Counted from the first letter of the stretch, positions 1-11,528 are shown. The stretch: 64,000 nt of DNA from Tubulanus polymorphus (GCF_964204645.1 NC_134028.1:8969001-9033000), one strand, 5' to 3'. Numbers and translations: made by a program. The notes: generated by a model not told the origin, from the sequence alone.

Positions 1-728
1 TGTACCAATGTTGGGAACGAGCATGGCCAGGTCCTTATGTCTGTCCTTACTACTGGCAAGGGCTATGGTCTCAGTCAAATGATTGATGGCCTAATCAAAA
101 GGTATGATACTGCTGGTGTGCCTGCCCCTGAAGTGATATACACTGATCGGGATTGTTGTGGCCACAGCGTACTGAAAACGAACCTAGCCCCCTGGACAGA
201 TATCATCATCAGATTGGACGTTTGGCATTTAATGCGGCGGTTCTCTACAGGGTGTACTAGAGATTCACATCGGCTTTATGCGAGTTACAGAGAGGCCTTA
301 GCCGATGAATCTTTGAGTGAAACCCTGAGGATCTTGACCGTCTAAAGAGAGCGAAGTGTGAGGAACTAGCCCTGAAAGCTATCACTGGTCTTAGTGACCG
401 CCAGCTAGTTGAACAAATTTCCTCGGCTGAGTTGGCACGGCACTGTCAACGTACCACACGTGGAACAAATGCTATTGTCCCCCTACTAGGTCAGCTTGTC
501 GCTTCCTTGTCGGGTGACAAAGAGAAAGACTCTTTGGGTGTTCCGCCCATGAACACTAAGCGCATGGCGGAGATCTATAAATCTCAAGCCAAGCATGTTG
601 CCTGCCTGCAGGTTCCACCTGGCGTTCAGTTGTACACACAAAGAAGGGACAGACGACACTGCCTATCTATAGATGTGCCCGTGGTTCAATTGAATCATTC
701 CACCTTCATCTAAACATATTCATTCCAG
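1..728 (+). pseudogene. 5' part of a decayed DUF6729-like uncharacterised gene (exon running in from the left edge)
   Basis: Frame 1 is open from base 1 (protein begins CTNVGNEHGQ) to 345. It contains YTDRDCC near 140-160 and LDVWHLMRRF..GCT near 215-255, a signature I know from large uncharacterised proteins amplified in fish and amphioxus (a DUF6729-type family; the name is from memory). The match continues in another frame from about 330 (EDLDRLKRAKCEEL) through ELARHC (about 430) and DPPGVQLYT-like PPGVQLYT (about 620), then shifts again near 632-640, where an extra CA in a short CA run breaks the frame before YRCARGS and HLHLN. A clean donor GTAAGA follows at 729. Two frame breaks make it non-functional as read. 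The function of the family is unknown; nuclease- or transposon-like origin is possible but not shown. Confidence 0.7.
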
Positions 729-819
729 GTAAGATTAAAAATCACTTTCAACATATAAAATATTCTCTTGTACCTTTCTCTACCACAATTAGCTGATTTT
801 ATGATTTCATATTTATATG

Positions 820-1051
820 TACTGTGGCTGGCGATGTCAGTTTCCAGATGTACCTGGTTGATGGTTTAGCACGTTGGAATAAGGATCGAGCTATTGCAGC
901 TGTAACTCAAGACAAACAGATTTCCTGCTACAGTGGAAAGCTATGCCATCATATCAATGAGCTAAGTCAAACTGTCCTTGGAAAGAAGCTTTTACAAGCG
1001 TTCCAAGGGCCATTGCGTTACACTGGTGAACCTATAGGTATTGGTTATCTT
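820..1051 (+). pseudogene. DUF6729-like gene, second exon, left half (cut by the BEL/Pao insertion)
   Basis: One frame reads VSFQMYLVDGLARWNKDR, then a segment ending GEPIGIGYL at base 1051. This is the part of the family that follows the HLHLN..PG block. No AG acceptor sits where expected: bases just before GTACTGTGG near 819 read AT, so the splice site looks mutated. At 1051 the exon is interrupted by the 5' LTR. It resumes in the same frame at 7220 (YSQTGEG), so before insertion this was one exon. Confidence 0.65.
1047..1051. repeat. Left copy of 5-bp target-site duplication (ATCTT)
   Basis: ATCTT lies immediately before the 5' LTR and again immediately after the 3' LTR (7215-7219). Five base pairs is the usual duplication length for BEL/Pao integrases. 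Confidence 0.9.
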
Positions 1052-1540
1052 TGTTAAGCTGGTGCTGCCCTCTGTGGCATTTCCGGTTAATTTACATAAA
1101 GATTGGTGGGAGTTTGGGAAGCAATGTTGCTTTGGATAGTTCAGAGATCTTGTTAACGTTACGGTTTTGTAAAGACAGGAGCTTTAATGTGTCTGTAAGT
1201 AGGCTTAAGTTTATTTCTCTTGTAATTTTTAGCTGGGTCTTTTCTAAGATTTGTTTTTAACTCTTTTATAGAAACCTCGTTGCTCGTTTGTAAGGTTTAT
1301 GATGTACTATTAATTCGGTTCAGTATCGTCGATGATTGACGATTTTAAGCAGATAAGAGTATAAGCTGTAAGATGTCTCCGGTCAAGCCGGTGGTTATGT
1401 GTTATCGAAGAAAGTTATGATGATGATGAACAATAAAGAATCGAGCGTTTAACTCAGATCAAGCTCCTCCGTTTCGTCTATAAAGTTTATTTCATTCCGG
1501 ATTCGTAGTCAGCAGTCAGTGGTTTGCGGTGTAGCTTATA
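1052..1540 (+). repeat. 5' LTR of a BEL/Pao retrotransposon (489 bp)
   Basis: It starts TGTTAAGCTGG and ends GTAGCTTATA. It matches 6726-7214 base for base except for four substitutions seen by eye (two A/C and two C/G) and no indels, about 0.8% divergence, so the insertion is young. A polyadenylation signal AATAAA lies at 1432-1437. The end is TA rather than the usual CA. Confidence 0.92.
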
Positions 1541-1551
1541 GTTTAGACACA

Positions 1552-4500
1552 ATGGATGCTGCTGAAACCAGTCCTCGTGAAGTTCCCGAAGACGAAGCTA
1601 CAATCGCGTACCCCCGTAAAGAAGAGGTTGATCCTCAGCAGCCGTGTAATGATGACGTTGGACCGAACGACTCGGCTAGTCAAACTAGCTCAACACGTAG
1701 CAGTAATATATCGATGCGCCGTATTGATGCAATCGCCTCCCGTCGAGGTCTGGAAGCGAAGCTTCAGCGCCTTAAAGAACTGGCTAATATCGAGAAAGAA
1801 CGATTAAACGCCGAAATCCGATTTAAACAGCAGACATTAGAACTCAGTAGTAAATCGTCGATGTTGGAAGCGGAAGCGGAGCTTGCCGAAGCTGTTGCGA
1901 AACAGCAAGTTTACGAAGAGGCTGAAATGGAATCGAACCTCGCCGAAAGTTCAGCGCAAAAATCGTTGCGACCAGATGTACCTCCGTGGGTGCCTCGGTC
2001 TGCGAATGTATGTACAGAAGCGTCTGTATTGACTCCGCTCGTTCAGAACAGTACACCGAATGATAAAAGTCAGTTTAATAATTTAATGCAACATTTCGAG
2101 GATACGGCTGCGATGCAGCGCGAGACCACGCTGAGTCTCACTCTACCGAAACCCGAGATGCCGACGTTTAACGGTGACGTTACTGAATATTTCTCGTTTA
2201 TGCGTGCATTTGAAACGTTAATATTGAATAAGACTAATAATAATGGTACTAAGCTTTATCTGCTGTTGCAGCACACCAGTGACAGTCCTCGTGAATTAGT
2301 GAACAGCTTCTTGAGCATGCCCCCCGATGAGGGTCTGCCACTTGCTCTGAAAGCACTGGAACGTCGATACGGACAGAGTTACAGGATTGCAGCTGCGTTC
2401 GCTAGCAAGCTGACAGATGGTCCACCGATTAAATCCGAAGACGCTGTAGCTCTTCAGAAATTTTCCGTTTTAGTTACTAGTTGTGCGAACACTTTATCTC
2501 AGATCGGATACCTCAGCAAAATCGACAACCCCGATGCACTTTGTAAATTAGTTTTTCGGTTGCCGATTCATATTCGTAGACGTTGGCGCAGTCGTGCAGA
2601 TGCAATTGGCGAACAGGAAGCTAGAGAAGCAACGGTTCATGACATCGCTCGCTTCATCGAAGATGAAACACGTATTTTGACGCATCCGGTTTACGGAGAT
2701 CTGTCCGCTGGTGGAAGTACAGAGAAAGATCAGACGAAAGTTAAATCAGCACCTCGAAAGTCATTTGCTACTGGCGCTCAGGAGAAACTTACCGACAAGA
2801 AGCCCCTGAGGACGTGTAATGCTTGCGCGAGTCACGATCACTGGACCGACCAGTGCAAAGACTTTATCGAAAAATCGTTGGATGATAAAAACCGATTCGT
2901 AATGGAGAAGAGACTTTGCAAAAATTGTCTTGACGGAAATGATAACAGCAAGGTGTTAGAACCATTCGACGTTCGGAAACGGGATAGATATGGCCCGTTC
3001 GCGATTAGAACTCGATACGGATGGACCATAAATGGGCCTGTGAAGAGAACTGTGAATCATGTTGAAAAAACCGTTAACTGTATAAGAACCGATCGCACGC
3101 TTCAGGAACAGTTCGAGCAGTATTGTAATCGCGAATTTGAAGATAGTAGTACCGATGTCGCTATGTCCCGAGACGATTCCGTAGCGATTGATAAGATTAG
3201 CGGTTCTATGCGTTACGTTAACGACCGTTATGAAATTGGTTTACCCTGGAAGCTAGCCACGTTGCCTAATAACCGAGAACTGGCCGAACAACGATTAAAG
3301 AGACTCCGGAATAAACTTCAGAGAGATGGTATCATGGAAAGGTACACCGAGTACATGAATGATTTAATTGCGAAATCATTTTGCGAACGTATACCAGACG
3401 ACGAGCTTAACGGACCGCAAGGTACCACGTGGTACCTGCCGCATCATTCGGTAATGCAGCCAGAGAAGAATAAGTTACGCGTCGTGTTCGACTGTTCGGC
3501 GAAGTACCAGAACGTCAGCCTGAATGATGCCCTCTATCAGGGTCCAGACCTGACAAATTCGTTAGTAGGAGTTCTCACGAGATTTCGAGAAGGTCCAGTC
3601 GCGTTTACGGCGGATATAACCGCGATGTTTCATCAGGTGAACGTTTCGAAACCTGATCGGGATGCGCTGCGATTCTTGTGGTGGCCGAACGGCGACACAG
3701 AACAAGACGCGGGTGATTATCGCATGAACGTCCATGTGTTCGGAGCTGTATGCTCACCGACTATCTGTAACTTTGCGCTCCAAAAAACGGCGAAAGACTT
3801 CGGGCATGAATTTGGTCAAGATGCAGTTAATGTAATTATGAAAAACTTTTACGTCGACGACTGTTTGAAATCTTCGCGTGGCGAAACGGAATCTGTTCAG
3901 TTATTATACGATGTGCGAAGACTTGCGAAGCGAGGTGGTTTCACTCTAGCTAAGGTGTCAAGTTCGGTGCGAGAACTCGGTGCGAATCAACTTCCTCGAG
4001 AAAAAACCCTTGGTTGTTTGTGGGACATGCAAGACGATATGTTTAAGTACGAATTTAATTCGAAAGAAAGACCGTTGACGCGTCGCGGCTTGTTATCGGT
4101 GGTCAGCTCTATTTTTGACCCCCTCGGTTTGGTGTCTCCGATGCTGCTGCCTGGTAAAATGATCTGTCAAGAACTCTGTAGAATCGGTCTCGGTTGGGAT
4201 GATGAGATCCCACACTACCATCAAGAGAAGTGGTCGCGATGGTTAACAGAAGTATCAAAACTCGTTGATGTTTCGATCCCTAGATGCGTGATTCCTGCAG
4301 AATTCGGAAAACCTGTAACGGCTCAGCTGCATCATTTTTCAGACGGTTGCGAGACAGGTTACGGATCGGCATCTTATTTACGTCTGGAAAATGAAGCAGA
4401 GGAGGTTCATGTCAACCTGATGATGTCTAAGTCTCGTTTAGCGCCTATGAAAGGTTGTACGATTCTGAGGTTAGAACTCTCTGCTGCAGCCCTCTCGGTG

Positions 4501-6400
4501 TCATTAGATAATGTACTTCGGAAAGAACTAGAAATACCACTCAGTGAATCGGTATTTTGGACGGACAGTACGGCTGTCATTAAGTATGTGAATAACTCGG
4601 ATAAGCGGTTTAAAACCTTTGTGGCGAATAAGCTCACTTATATACACAACAGTACAAAACCGCATCAGTGGCGATTCGTACCTGGAAAGCTAAATCCGGG
4701 TGATGACGCGTCTAGAGGCTGTAACGTTCAATCAGTGATTGATGATTCCCGTTGGTTACACGGACCCGAGTTTTTACGTGAACGTGAGGAAAATTGGCCG
4801 AGCCAAACAGTCTCGTGTAAATTACCACAGAAAGATCCCGAAGTGAAGTCCTGTCAGCTAGTTTCAACTCCGTCCGAGAAATCTAAATTAATCGTGAAGC
4901 CCGGGAAGATATTTGTAGAATTAGCCAGTAAATATTCTTCCTGGTTCAAAGCTAAGGCTGTAGCAGCCTGGGTAATTCGTTTTGCCCACGTTATGAAACA
5001 TGTAGTGAAGAAGGCGCCAGCTGTCGACAAGTTGAAACAGATATCCGTCGGAGAATTAAGGCAAGCGGAAAATATTATCTTGCAATCGGTACAACGTCAG
5101 GAATTCTCGAAAGAATTCTCCGCTCTCGAGAAATCACGTGTCGTTCAGAAGTCTAGCTATCTTCGTCGATTAAGCCCTTTCGTACATGAAGGGCTCTTAT
5201 GCGTAGGCGGGCGTTTGAATAATTCGTACCTGGATTATCCGGTCAGACACCCGATTATACTGCCGAAGAATAACTACATTACAAGCCTTATAATATCGCA
5301 TTATCATCGTTTTATTGCGGGTCACTCGGGGATGAATCACGTCCTTAGTTTGTTACGTGAACAATACTGGATAATTCACGGAAAAAGTCAAGTCCGGCGT
5401 TTGCTACGCAAATGCGTCGATTGTCTTAAACGTCAGGGAGCCGTTGGCGAACAGCTGATGTCCGATTTGCCAGCTGATCGACTAACGCCCGATAAACCCC
5501 CCTTTTCTGCGGTTGGAATAGACCTGTTCGGTCCTTACTTTGTAAAGCAGGGGCGCAGTCAAGTGAAACGTTACGGATGCATCTTCACTTGCATGGCGAG
5601 TAGAGCGGTGCATATTGAAATAGTCCATAGTATGGACACCAGTTCATTCATAAATGCGTTACGTAGATTTATTGCTCGTCGTGGGCAGCCCGAGATTATC
5701 CGTTGCGATAACGGCGGAAACTTCGTGAGCGCCGAAAAGGAATTACGAGATGCGATCAACGCGTGGAATCAATCCCATATACAGTCGTTTCTGTTGCAAA
5801 AGGAAATTACTTGGTCGTTTAATCCTCCTTGCGGATCTCATCACGAAGGAATATGGGAGCGATGTATTCGTACTATCCGTAAAGTACTAAGTTCGATTAT
5901 AAGACAGCAGGTTCTCAATGATGAGACGCTGGCGACTCTTATGTGCGAAACTGAGAATATCGTGAATAGTCGTCCGCAGACTAGTATGTCCGATGATCCG
6001 TCAGATTTCCGGGCGGTGACGCCAAATCATATTTTATTGTTGCGTAATGTAGGTTCGCTACCTCCTGGTGTATTTGAGAAAACAGATATATTTGTAAAAC
6101 GTAGGTGGCGACAAGCCCAATATTTAGCTAATGTATTTTGGCTTCGTTGGTTAAAGGAATACCTGCCGTCACTACAGGAGAGACAAAAATGGCAAAAACC
6201 CCATCAGAATATGAAGGTGGGCGATTTGGTTTTAGTGTGTGATCAAAAATGCACCAAGATGTTCGTGGCCTTTGGGACGCATAATGGAGGTTTTTCCTGG
6301 TAGTGATGGCAGGGTTCGTTCTGTAATGGTGAAAACTAAAGCAAATATGTTAAAACGACCAATTGATAAATTGGTGTCTCTTGAGTGTCCGGAAGACTAG
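1552..6400 (+). pseudogene. BEL/Pao Gag-Pol polyprotein, protease region missing, late frameshift
   Basis: The ORF starts with MDAAETSPRE at 1552, only 11 bases past the LTR, and is open to 6303. Domain order: coiled-coil-rich Gag; DUF1759-like Gag (about residues 200-380); one CCHC knuckle (CNACASHDHWTDQC); reverse transcriptase with YVDD near residue 766; RNase H-like region (FWTDSTAVI, about 1002); HHCC zinc domain (about 1230-1293); and integrase core with D (GIDLFGP), D (RCDNGG) and E (GIWERC). The second knuckle and the DUF1758 aspartic protease expected after KRLCKNC are absent; the text jumps in frame at about 2940 to RYGPFAIRTRYGW. A +1 base in the A-run 6245-6249 shifts the last about 50 codons. 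The original frame closes with TAG at 6398-6400. Pol is otherwise well preserved, which agrees with the similar LTRs. Confidence 0.93.
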
Positions 6401-6725
6401 TTTCAGTGTATTAAGTATTTGAAGATTCTGATGGTAAAATTTTGTATTATTGTATTTTCAAAGATGATATATTATAGCTGCACATGATTTATCTTAGGTG
6501 TTAACTAATTAATTAATTATAATAGGCAAAAGGTTTAGTTAAGGAATCTGCGTATTATTTAGTTGATTATGTGTATAGTTTTTCTGACAAATTGTTCAGT
6601 GAGAGACATTATCGAATTTTATACTTATTCTGTTTCTGCTTATCGGTTTAATGTGATTTGAATTACGGTGATTATGTAAGTTAGTGGATAAGTTAAGGTC
6701 CTTTTAGTGCCCTTAAGGCGGAGGG
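6401..6725 (+). other. BEL/Pao 3' untranslated region with polypurine tract
   Basis: AT-rich non-coding stretch between the pol stop and the 3' LTR. It ends with the purine-rich AAGGCGGAGGG (6715-6725) directly against the LTR, the expected primer for plus-strand synthesis. Confidence 0.7.
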
Positions 6726-7214
6726 TGTTAAGCTGGTGCTGCCCTCTGTGGCATTTCCGGTTAATTTACATAAAGATTGGTGGGAGTTTGGGAAGCCATG
6801 TTGCTTTGGATAGTTCAGAGATCTTGTTAACGTTACGGTTTTGTAAAGACAGGAGCTTTAATGTGTCTGTAAGTAGGCTTAAGTTTATTTCTCTTGTAAT
6901 TTTTAGCTGGGTCTTTTCTAAGATTTGTTTTTAACTCTTTTATAGAAACCTCGTTGCTCGTTTGTAAGGTTTATGATGTACTCTTAATTCGGTTCAGTAT
7001 CGTCGATGATTGACGATTTTAAGCAGATAAGAGTATAAGCTGTAAGATGTCTCCGGTCAAGCGGGTGGTTATGTGTTATCGAAGAAAGTTATGATGATGA
7101 TGAACAATAAAGAATCGAGCCTTTAACTCAGATCAAGCTCCTCCGTTTCGTCTATAAAGTTTATTTCATTCCGGATTCGTAGTCAGCAGTCAGTGGTTTG
7201 CGGTGTAGCTTATA
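6726..7214 (+). repeat. 3' LTR of the BEL/Pao retrotransposon (489 bp)
   Basis: Same length and boundaries as the 5' LTR, with four substitutions. AATAAA lies at 7106-7111. It is followed at once by the ATCTT duplication, after which the interrupted exon resumes. Confidence 0.92.
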
Positions 7215-7400
7215 ATCTTTACAGCCAAACAGGAGAGGGACCAGTGTCTAACACTTGGTTGCGTCTAGCCGAGGAGGAACGCTTGCTGGACTATGCTTCT
7301 GACCAGGAATCTAGTGAAAGCCCTGTTGATGAGCCGCTGCCTCTGTATGATGTGGGTAACTTGACAATAGCTGAACCAACTGATGAGGATAACGACTTCT
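7215..7400 (+). pseudogene. DUF6729-like gene, second exon, right half
   Basis: Starts with the right target duplication ATCTT, then reads YSQTGEGPVSNTW and an acidic stretch to NDF. A consensus donor GTAAGT follows at 7401. Joined to 820-1051 (minus one ATCTT copy) the frame is continuous. Its phase at the donor does not fit the next exon cleanly, another sign of decay or of a missed exon. Confidence 0.6.
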
Positions 7401-7582
7401 GTAAGTCACAATGTTTTTAGAAAATTGTTTCAATAATAATTCTATTTCAGTTCTGTTAAGTTCATTCCTGTAATTGATTCCTCTGATTACTGTTGACTTC
7501 ATGAAATGCCCTCAGGCAATCACTGAATCCATTACATTTTGATTAAGGGATAATGATTTTTGTGTATTATTTTTCATTGTAG

Positions 7583-7798
7583 TTTTTCCGACTGACACCA
7601 ACTACACCAGTTCTTCCCGTTGACACCGTGTCCATTGATACTCCGTTGCCGATGGAAACTGAGGAGGTCACTGAGCTTGAACCCGATGATGCTGTGCCAG
7701 AATTTCGCTTAGCGACCCTTGATACTCCAGAGCTGCAGCCCTTTGAACTATTGAATGTTCCATCTATTGAATCTCCTCCGGAGGATTCGGATGAGCAT
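7583..7798 (+). pseudogene. DUF6729-like gene, acidic middle exon
   Basis: Open for 72 codons (phase 0 to phase 0) between an AG acceptor at 7581-7582 and a donor GTAAGT at 7799. The product is acidic and proline-rich (PMETEEVTELEPDD, SPPEDSDEH), as is the linker in related proteins. It splices in frame to the next exon. Confidence 0.55.
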
Positions 7799-7947
7799 GT
7801 AAGTTTTCTATAAAAAAAGTTTTCGTTCGATTTGTGTTGATGTTGTTAAAGACAAATTGCTCAGAACTGGTGACAGTTCAATTACTACCATTGTACACTA
7901 CATTTTCAGATTCATGGAATTTAATTTCAAATATCTATTTTATTCAG

Positions 7948-8204
7948 GATTCTTTGGGACCAGACGGTATTGCTGGATATGGAAAGCTTGATGTCTTGGC
8001 TGAGAAACTGGTAAACTTAGATGAGAATTCACTGGCTCTTACAAACAACGAAGCTCGTGAAATCATTGATTTGTGGCAGAACTTGGACGACTATGACAAG
8101 AGGTCCATCATCAAACCACGCCATCAACCAACTCTCAGTCAAGGTAGATTTCGAGGTACAAAGAAACGTGCTGGCTTGGCTCCAGGAGTTGAAAGTTCAC
8201 AGAG
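7948..8204 (+). pseudogene. DUF6729-like gene, conserved C-terminal exon 1
   Basis: Acceptor AG at 7946-7947 and donor GTAAGC at 8205. The product has SLGPDGIAGYGKLD, EIIDLWQNLDDYDKR and GRFRGTKKRAGLAPGVES, a strongly family-like run. It ends in phase 2 (AG), completed by the first base of the next exon. Confidence 0.7.
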
Positions 8205-8382
8205 GTAAGCCTAATCTACTGTGTTTTTCATTTCAAAATAAATGTACTAATTAGTCGAAATTGCCAAATGAATATTAAATGGCAATATAATCGTAGAGCT
8301 CAATTTAACCCAACAATAGAGGTTACATGGTTTTACCTAAATAAACTGTTAAAGGTAATCAAGTATTTATGAAAATTTTCAG

Positions 8383-8631
8383 AGCTTTTCTGGGACCAAA
8401 TTCGGCACCTGCTCAGTAGTCAGCTTGTAATCGCTATGTCAAGACAACCATGGTGAAGCTGTGTGCGAAGTATCCAGCACCAAAAATGGTTTCAGGAGTG
8501 CGAGTTACGTGATGGATCCTTATCTCCCGCATATACAAGCACATAAGAGAAGCCGTCATCGGAAATCCTGTGGTTATGCATCATTCAAACATTCAGCTTC
8601 CAGAGTTGAATATTACGACTATAACCCAATG
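8383..8631 (+). pseudogene. DUF6729-like gene, C-terminal exon 2 with two in-frame stops
   Basis: Acceptor AG at 8381-8382 and donor GTTAGT at 8632. The frame from the previous exon gives AFLGPNSAPAQ, stop TAG (8417-8419), NRYVKTTMVKLCAKYP, stop TGA (8510-8512), IYKHIREAVIGNP, NITTITQW. The family match runs straight through both stops, so they are disabling mutations in an otherwise recognisable exon. Confidence 0.7.
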
Positions 8632-8727
8632 GTTAGTTAACCTTTAATGCCCCACCTCTTCACCAACTAAGTTATTATTAATCATATTGAGATGATGTTC
8701 ATAAAATGTTTTTTTTTTTCATTTAAG

Positions 8728-9157
8728 GTGGAATCGACATTCTAAGAAGCAAGAGGAAATGGTTCGTAGGCAGGGAATTCAAATCCCGAATCCTCCTTTG
8801 GCAAGCCAGCAACCATTGCTTATTGCTTGTCAAAAGCCTTCTGTGCTGCCGAGAGGATCCACTGATGATCGCCATACCTTTGTGCTTCCTACGAACACTG
8901 CTGGAATGGCAAAAATAAAGCGGCGAAGAACAACTGCTTCTGCAACTGCGACTCTCGCACCAGTAGCTGCGGCAGCAACTAGTACGCGGACTGCACCGCA
9001 GATTCCTCAGAATGTTATTGGTTTGTCAGGCGCTCATCAGTCCCTCAATGCATGTACTACCACATATACTACTGGACTGATTGGTTGCTCACAAATCATG
9101 ACAGGACCTGTTGAGTCTAAGGAGCTGAAAGTTTGCAGTCAGCCACTACCCAGCTGA
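8728..9157 (+). pseudogene. DUF6729-like gene, last exon
   Basis: Acceptor AG at 8726-8727. The first codons complete QWWNRHSKKQEEM, matching the QWFNRRR-like segment of relatives, then a low-complexity Ala/Thr/Pro-rich tail to TGA at 9155-9157. Spacing and phase fit the previous exon. Confidence 0.6.
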
Positions 9158-10140
9158 TTATTGTTGCAGCGCCATAAGACCAGAGCGTTCTGCCTAAGGT
9201 CATCCATTCTGAATCGATGGGTAATATACAGGTTGTTCCTTACACAACCCATATGCACAGATTACACACGAAGGTACGTCTAAAGGCAAATGCAACCAAG
9301 TCGAACAATATGATGTTGTGCGCACCTATTGGTTCATTCAATTGTTGCACCTGCACAGCACGACTTGCTGCATGCTGACTGAATACGGAACGGAACCCGG
9401 ACTAATGTCACGTTTTTAGGTACAGAATAAATGGGATTCGAACCGAAACCTAAATAGAACGCAAAAAAAAAGTCATTTTGCGTTTAGCTATGTCACAACA
9501 TTCTTCCTTTTTGACCTTATCGCGAGCAGACGGCTAGTCTAAAAACCGGGAAATGTATCGAGCATTTTTGATGTTTACGGCCTCAAAAACCTCTCGATTT
9601 TGAAGGAATCCAAGGTAGATCACACGCTATCATTAAATGAAAACGTAGTTGGTGAAGCACTCGATAATGATTGAAACGATGTATCATATACCTATATTCC
9701 TTCGGGATTGAAATGAGTAATCATCGATCTTCGTTGTTGGTAACACCCACAACATTTATCGCTGATTTGCTTTAAATTTTGATGTATAATTCATCTATTC
9801 ACCTCAAGAGTATACAATTGAAATCCTGTCATCCATGGCGCTGACCGTCGTATGATGGTGTGAAGGCCTAATATAACAGTTAGTGGCTACTCACAAAATA
9901 CTTGAGCCTAGCCTCACAAATACAAACGCTTCAAATACAGATTTAAAGCCAACGAATAGGCCTTTATTCATTGAACTTGTCTTTGGTAAGTGAATAAGGC
10001 CTAGATGTGGTTATCAAGTACCTAGTACTAAGGCCTAGTACAGGCCTAGTACTAAGGCTAGGTCGCCAGAGCCGTATGACATAGGCCTAGACCCAGACCA
10101 TGGAGCCTAGTTTTAAAGTCACTCAGTTCTTTTTTTTCCA
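9158..10140. other. Non-genic stretch with a TAGGCCTA/CTAGTAC cluster
   Basis: No coding frame or recognised element. Around 9990-10090 the palindromic words AGGCCTAG and CTAGTACT recur five to six times as short direct and inverted copies. Otherwise unremarkable. Confidence 0.5.
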
Positions 10141-11297
10141 GGGGCAGGGTCGATTGGTAATTCAATTCAACTCTAAATTGTTGTTTTGCACCTGTGGTGT
10201 TCGCCTAGCCTAAGTTACACATTGCCACTCCCCCCCAAATACCCAAATCTAATGGCTCCGTCCATGCCTGAAAGTATTAGACCGGCCAGTATAATATGAC
10301 AATATCTTCATATTTTAGGGTCGTGTTGTGGCTGATTGGTCACTAGAGTGCTTGTGGATCCCGCCGTTTAATATGCACTTGTGGTGCTCGTGGTAAATTA
10401 CTCATTGCTCCCCCTTAGAAATGTGGATCAAAGCTTGTAAGTATTAGACCGGCCAGTATAATCAGACAATATCTTCATATTTTAGGGTCGTGTCAAAGTC
10501 GATTGGTCTCTGTCCGTGGATCCAGCCATTTTTTTCGCACCTGTGGTGCTTGCTGTAAGTTTCACAGTGCTCCTCCCCCTTTATTATAAACAAAAACACC
10601 TCTAGTAAGATCTTTTTTTAGGGTCACTTCGTCTGTTCGGTTGCTTTTCCTGAGGATCCCGCCGTTTATGTTGCACTGTGGTGCTCGCGGTAAGTTTACA
10701 CATTGCCCCCACCCTAAATATGTGGATAAGCTTACATGCCTGATATTATAGGAATAAAAACACCTCTAACAAGACTTTTATTTGTTTTTTAGGGTCGCTT
10801 CACCTGTTCAGTCGCTGATCTCTTGGATCCTTTTCGCATTCAGTCGATAATTTCTCATATTGTACCCTTACAACAGGACATTCTTTTCTTTCTACTTAGA
10901 GTAAATTCATAGGCTTTGATGTTAGCGGCGGATCCGGCCATTTATTTTGCACCAGTGGTGCTCGCGTTAAGTTACACATTGCTCTTACCCACCCCTAAAT
11001 ATGTTGATCCATGTTGAAAGTATTAGACCGGCCAGTATAATGAGACAATATCTTCATATTTAAGGGTCGTGTTGTAGCTGATTGGTCTCTGCTCTTGGAT
11101 CCCGCCGTTTATTTTGCAACTGTGGTGCTCGCGTGAAGTTACACATTGCTCCTCCCCCTAAATATGTTGATCCATGCCTGATAAGTATAAGACCGGCCAG
11201 TATAATGAGACAATAACTTCATATTTGAGGTCGTGTTGTAGCTGATTGGTCGCTGCTCGTGGATACCGCCGGGTATTTTGCACCTGTGGTGCTTGGG
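10141..11297 (+). repeat. Tandem array of about seven diverged exon-like units
   Basis: Units at about 10141-10205, 10319-10392, 10486-10554, 10622-10689, 10793-10966 (interrupted), 11065-11132 and 11230-11297 share the start GGTCGTG, middle GGATCCCGCCGTTTATTTTGC and end GTGGTGCTCGCG. Most are preceded by a pyrimidine tract plus AG and followed by GTAAGT or a mutated form. Three (10486, 11065, 11230) read in one frame as G-R-V-x-x-D-W-S-L-x-x-D-x-A. Two spacer types alternate: one carrying GACCGGCCAGTATAAT, the other AAAAACACCTCTA. They could be duplicated pseudo-exons or a satellite; no protein family is recognised. Confidence 0.6.
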
Positions 11298-11528
11298 GTA
11301 AGATATACATTGCTCCTCCCCCTAAAAATTTGCCTGCAATGCACCTAAAACCAGTTTTGTATATTTTTTCAGTACCCGTTTTTGTCATGAAGTGGTCGCC
11401 TTAATTAAGATCTTCAGATATCTATTAACAACAAAAGTAAGTAGCTTCGGCAATTATTTAGTGCGATAATGTATCAAGAATCACTTATGCAACTGCTTTC
11501 TAATCGTTGTCATGTTTTCATTGTGTAG

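Noticed and set aside
1479-1484. TATAAA as the LTR promoter
   Set aside because: It lies downstream of the AATAAA at 1432, the wrong order for LTR transcription.
1-9157. Functional gene made of the 5' region exons
   Set aside because: Frameshifts near 330 and 635, two stops at 8417 and 8510, a mutated acceptor and a 6.2-kb insertion show it is a relic.
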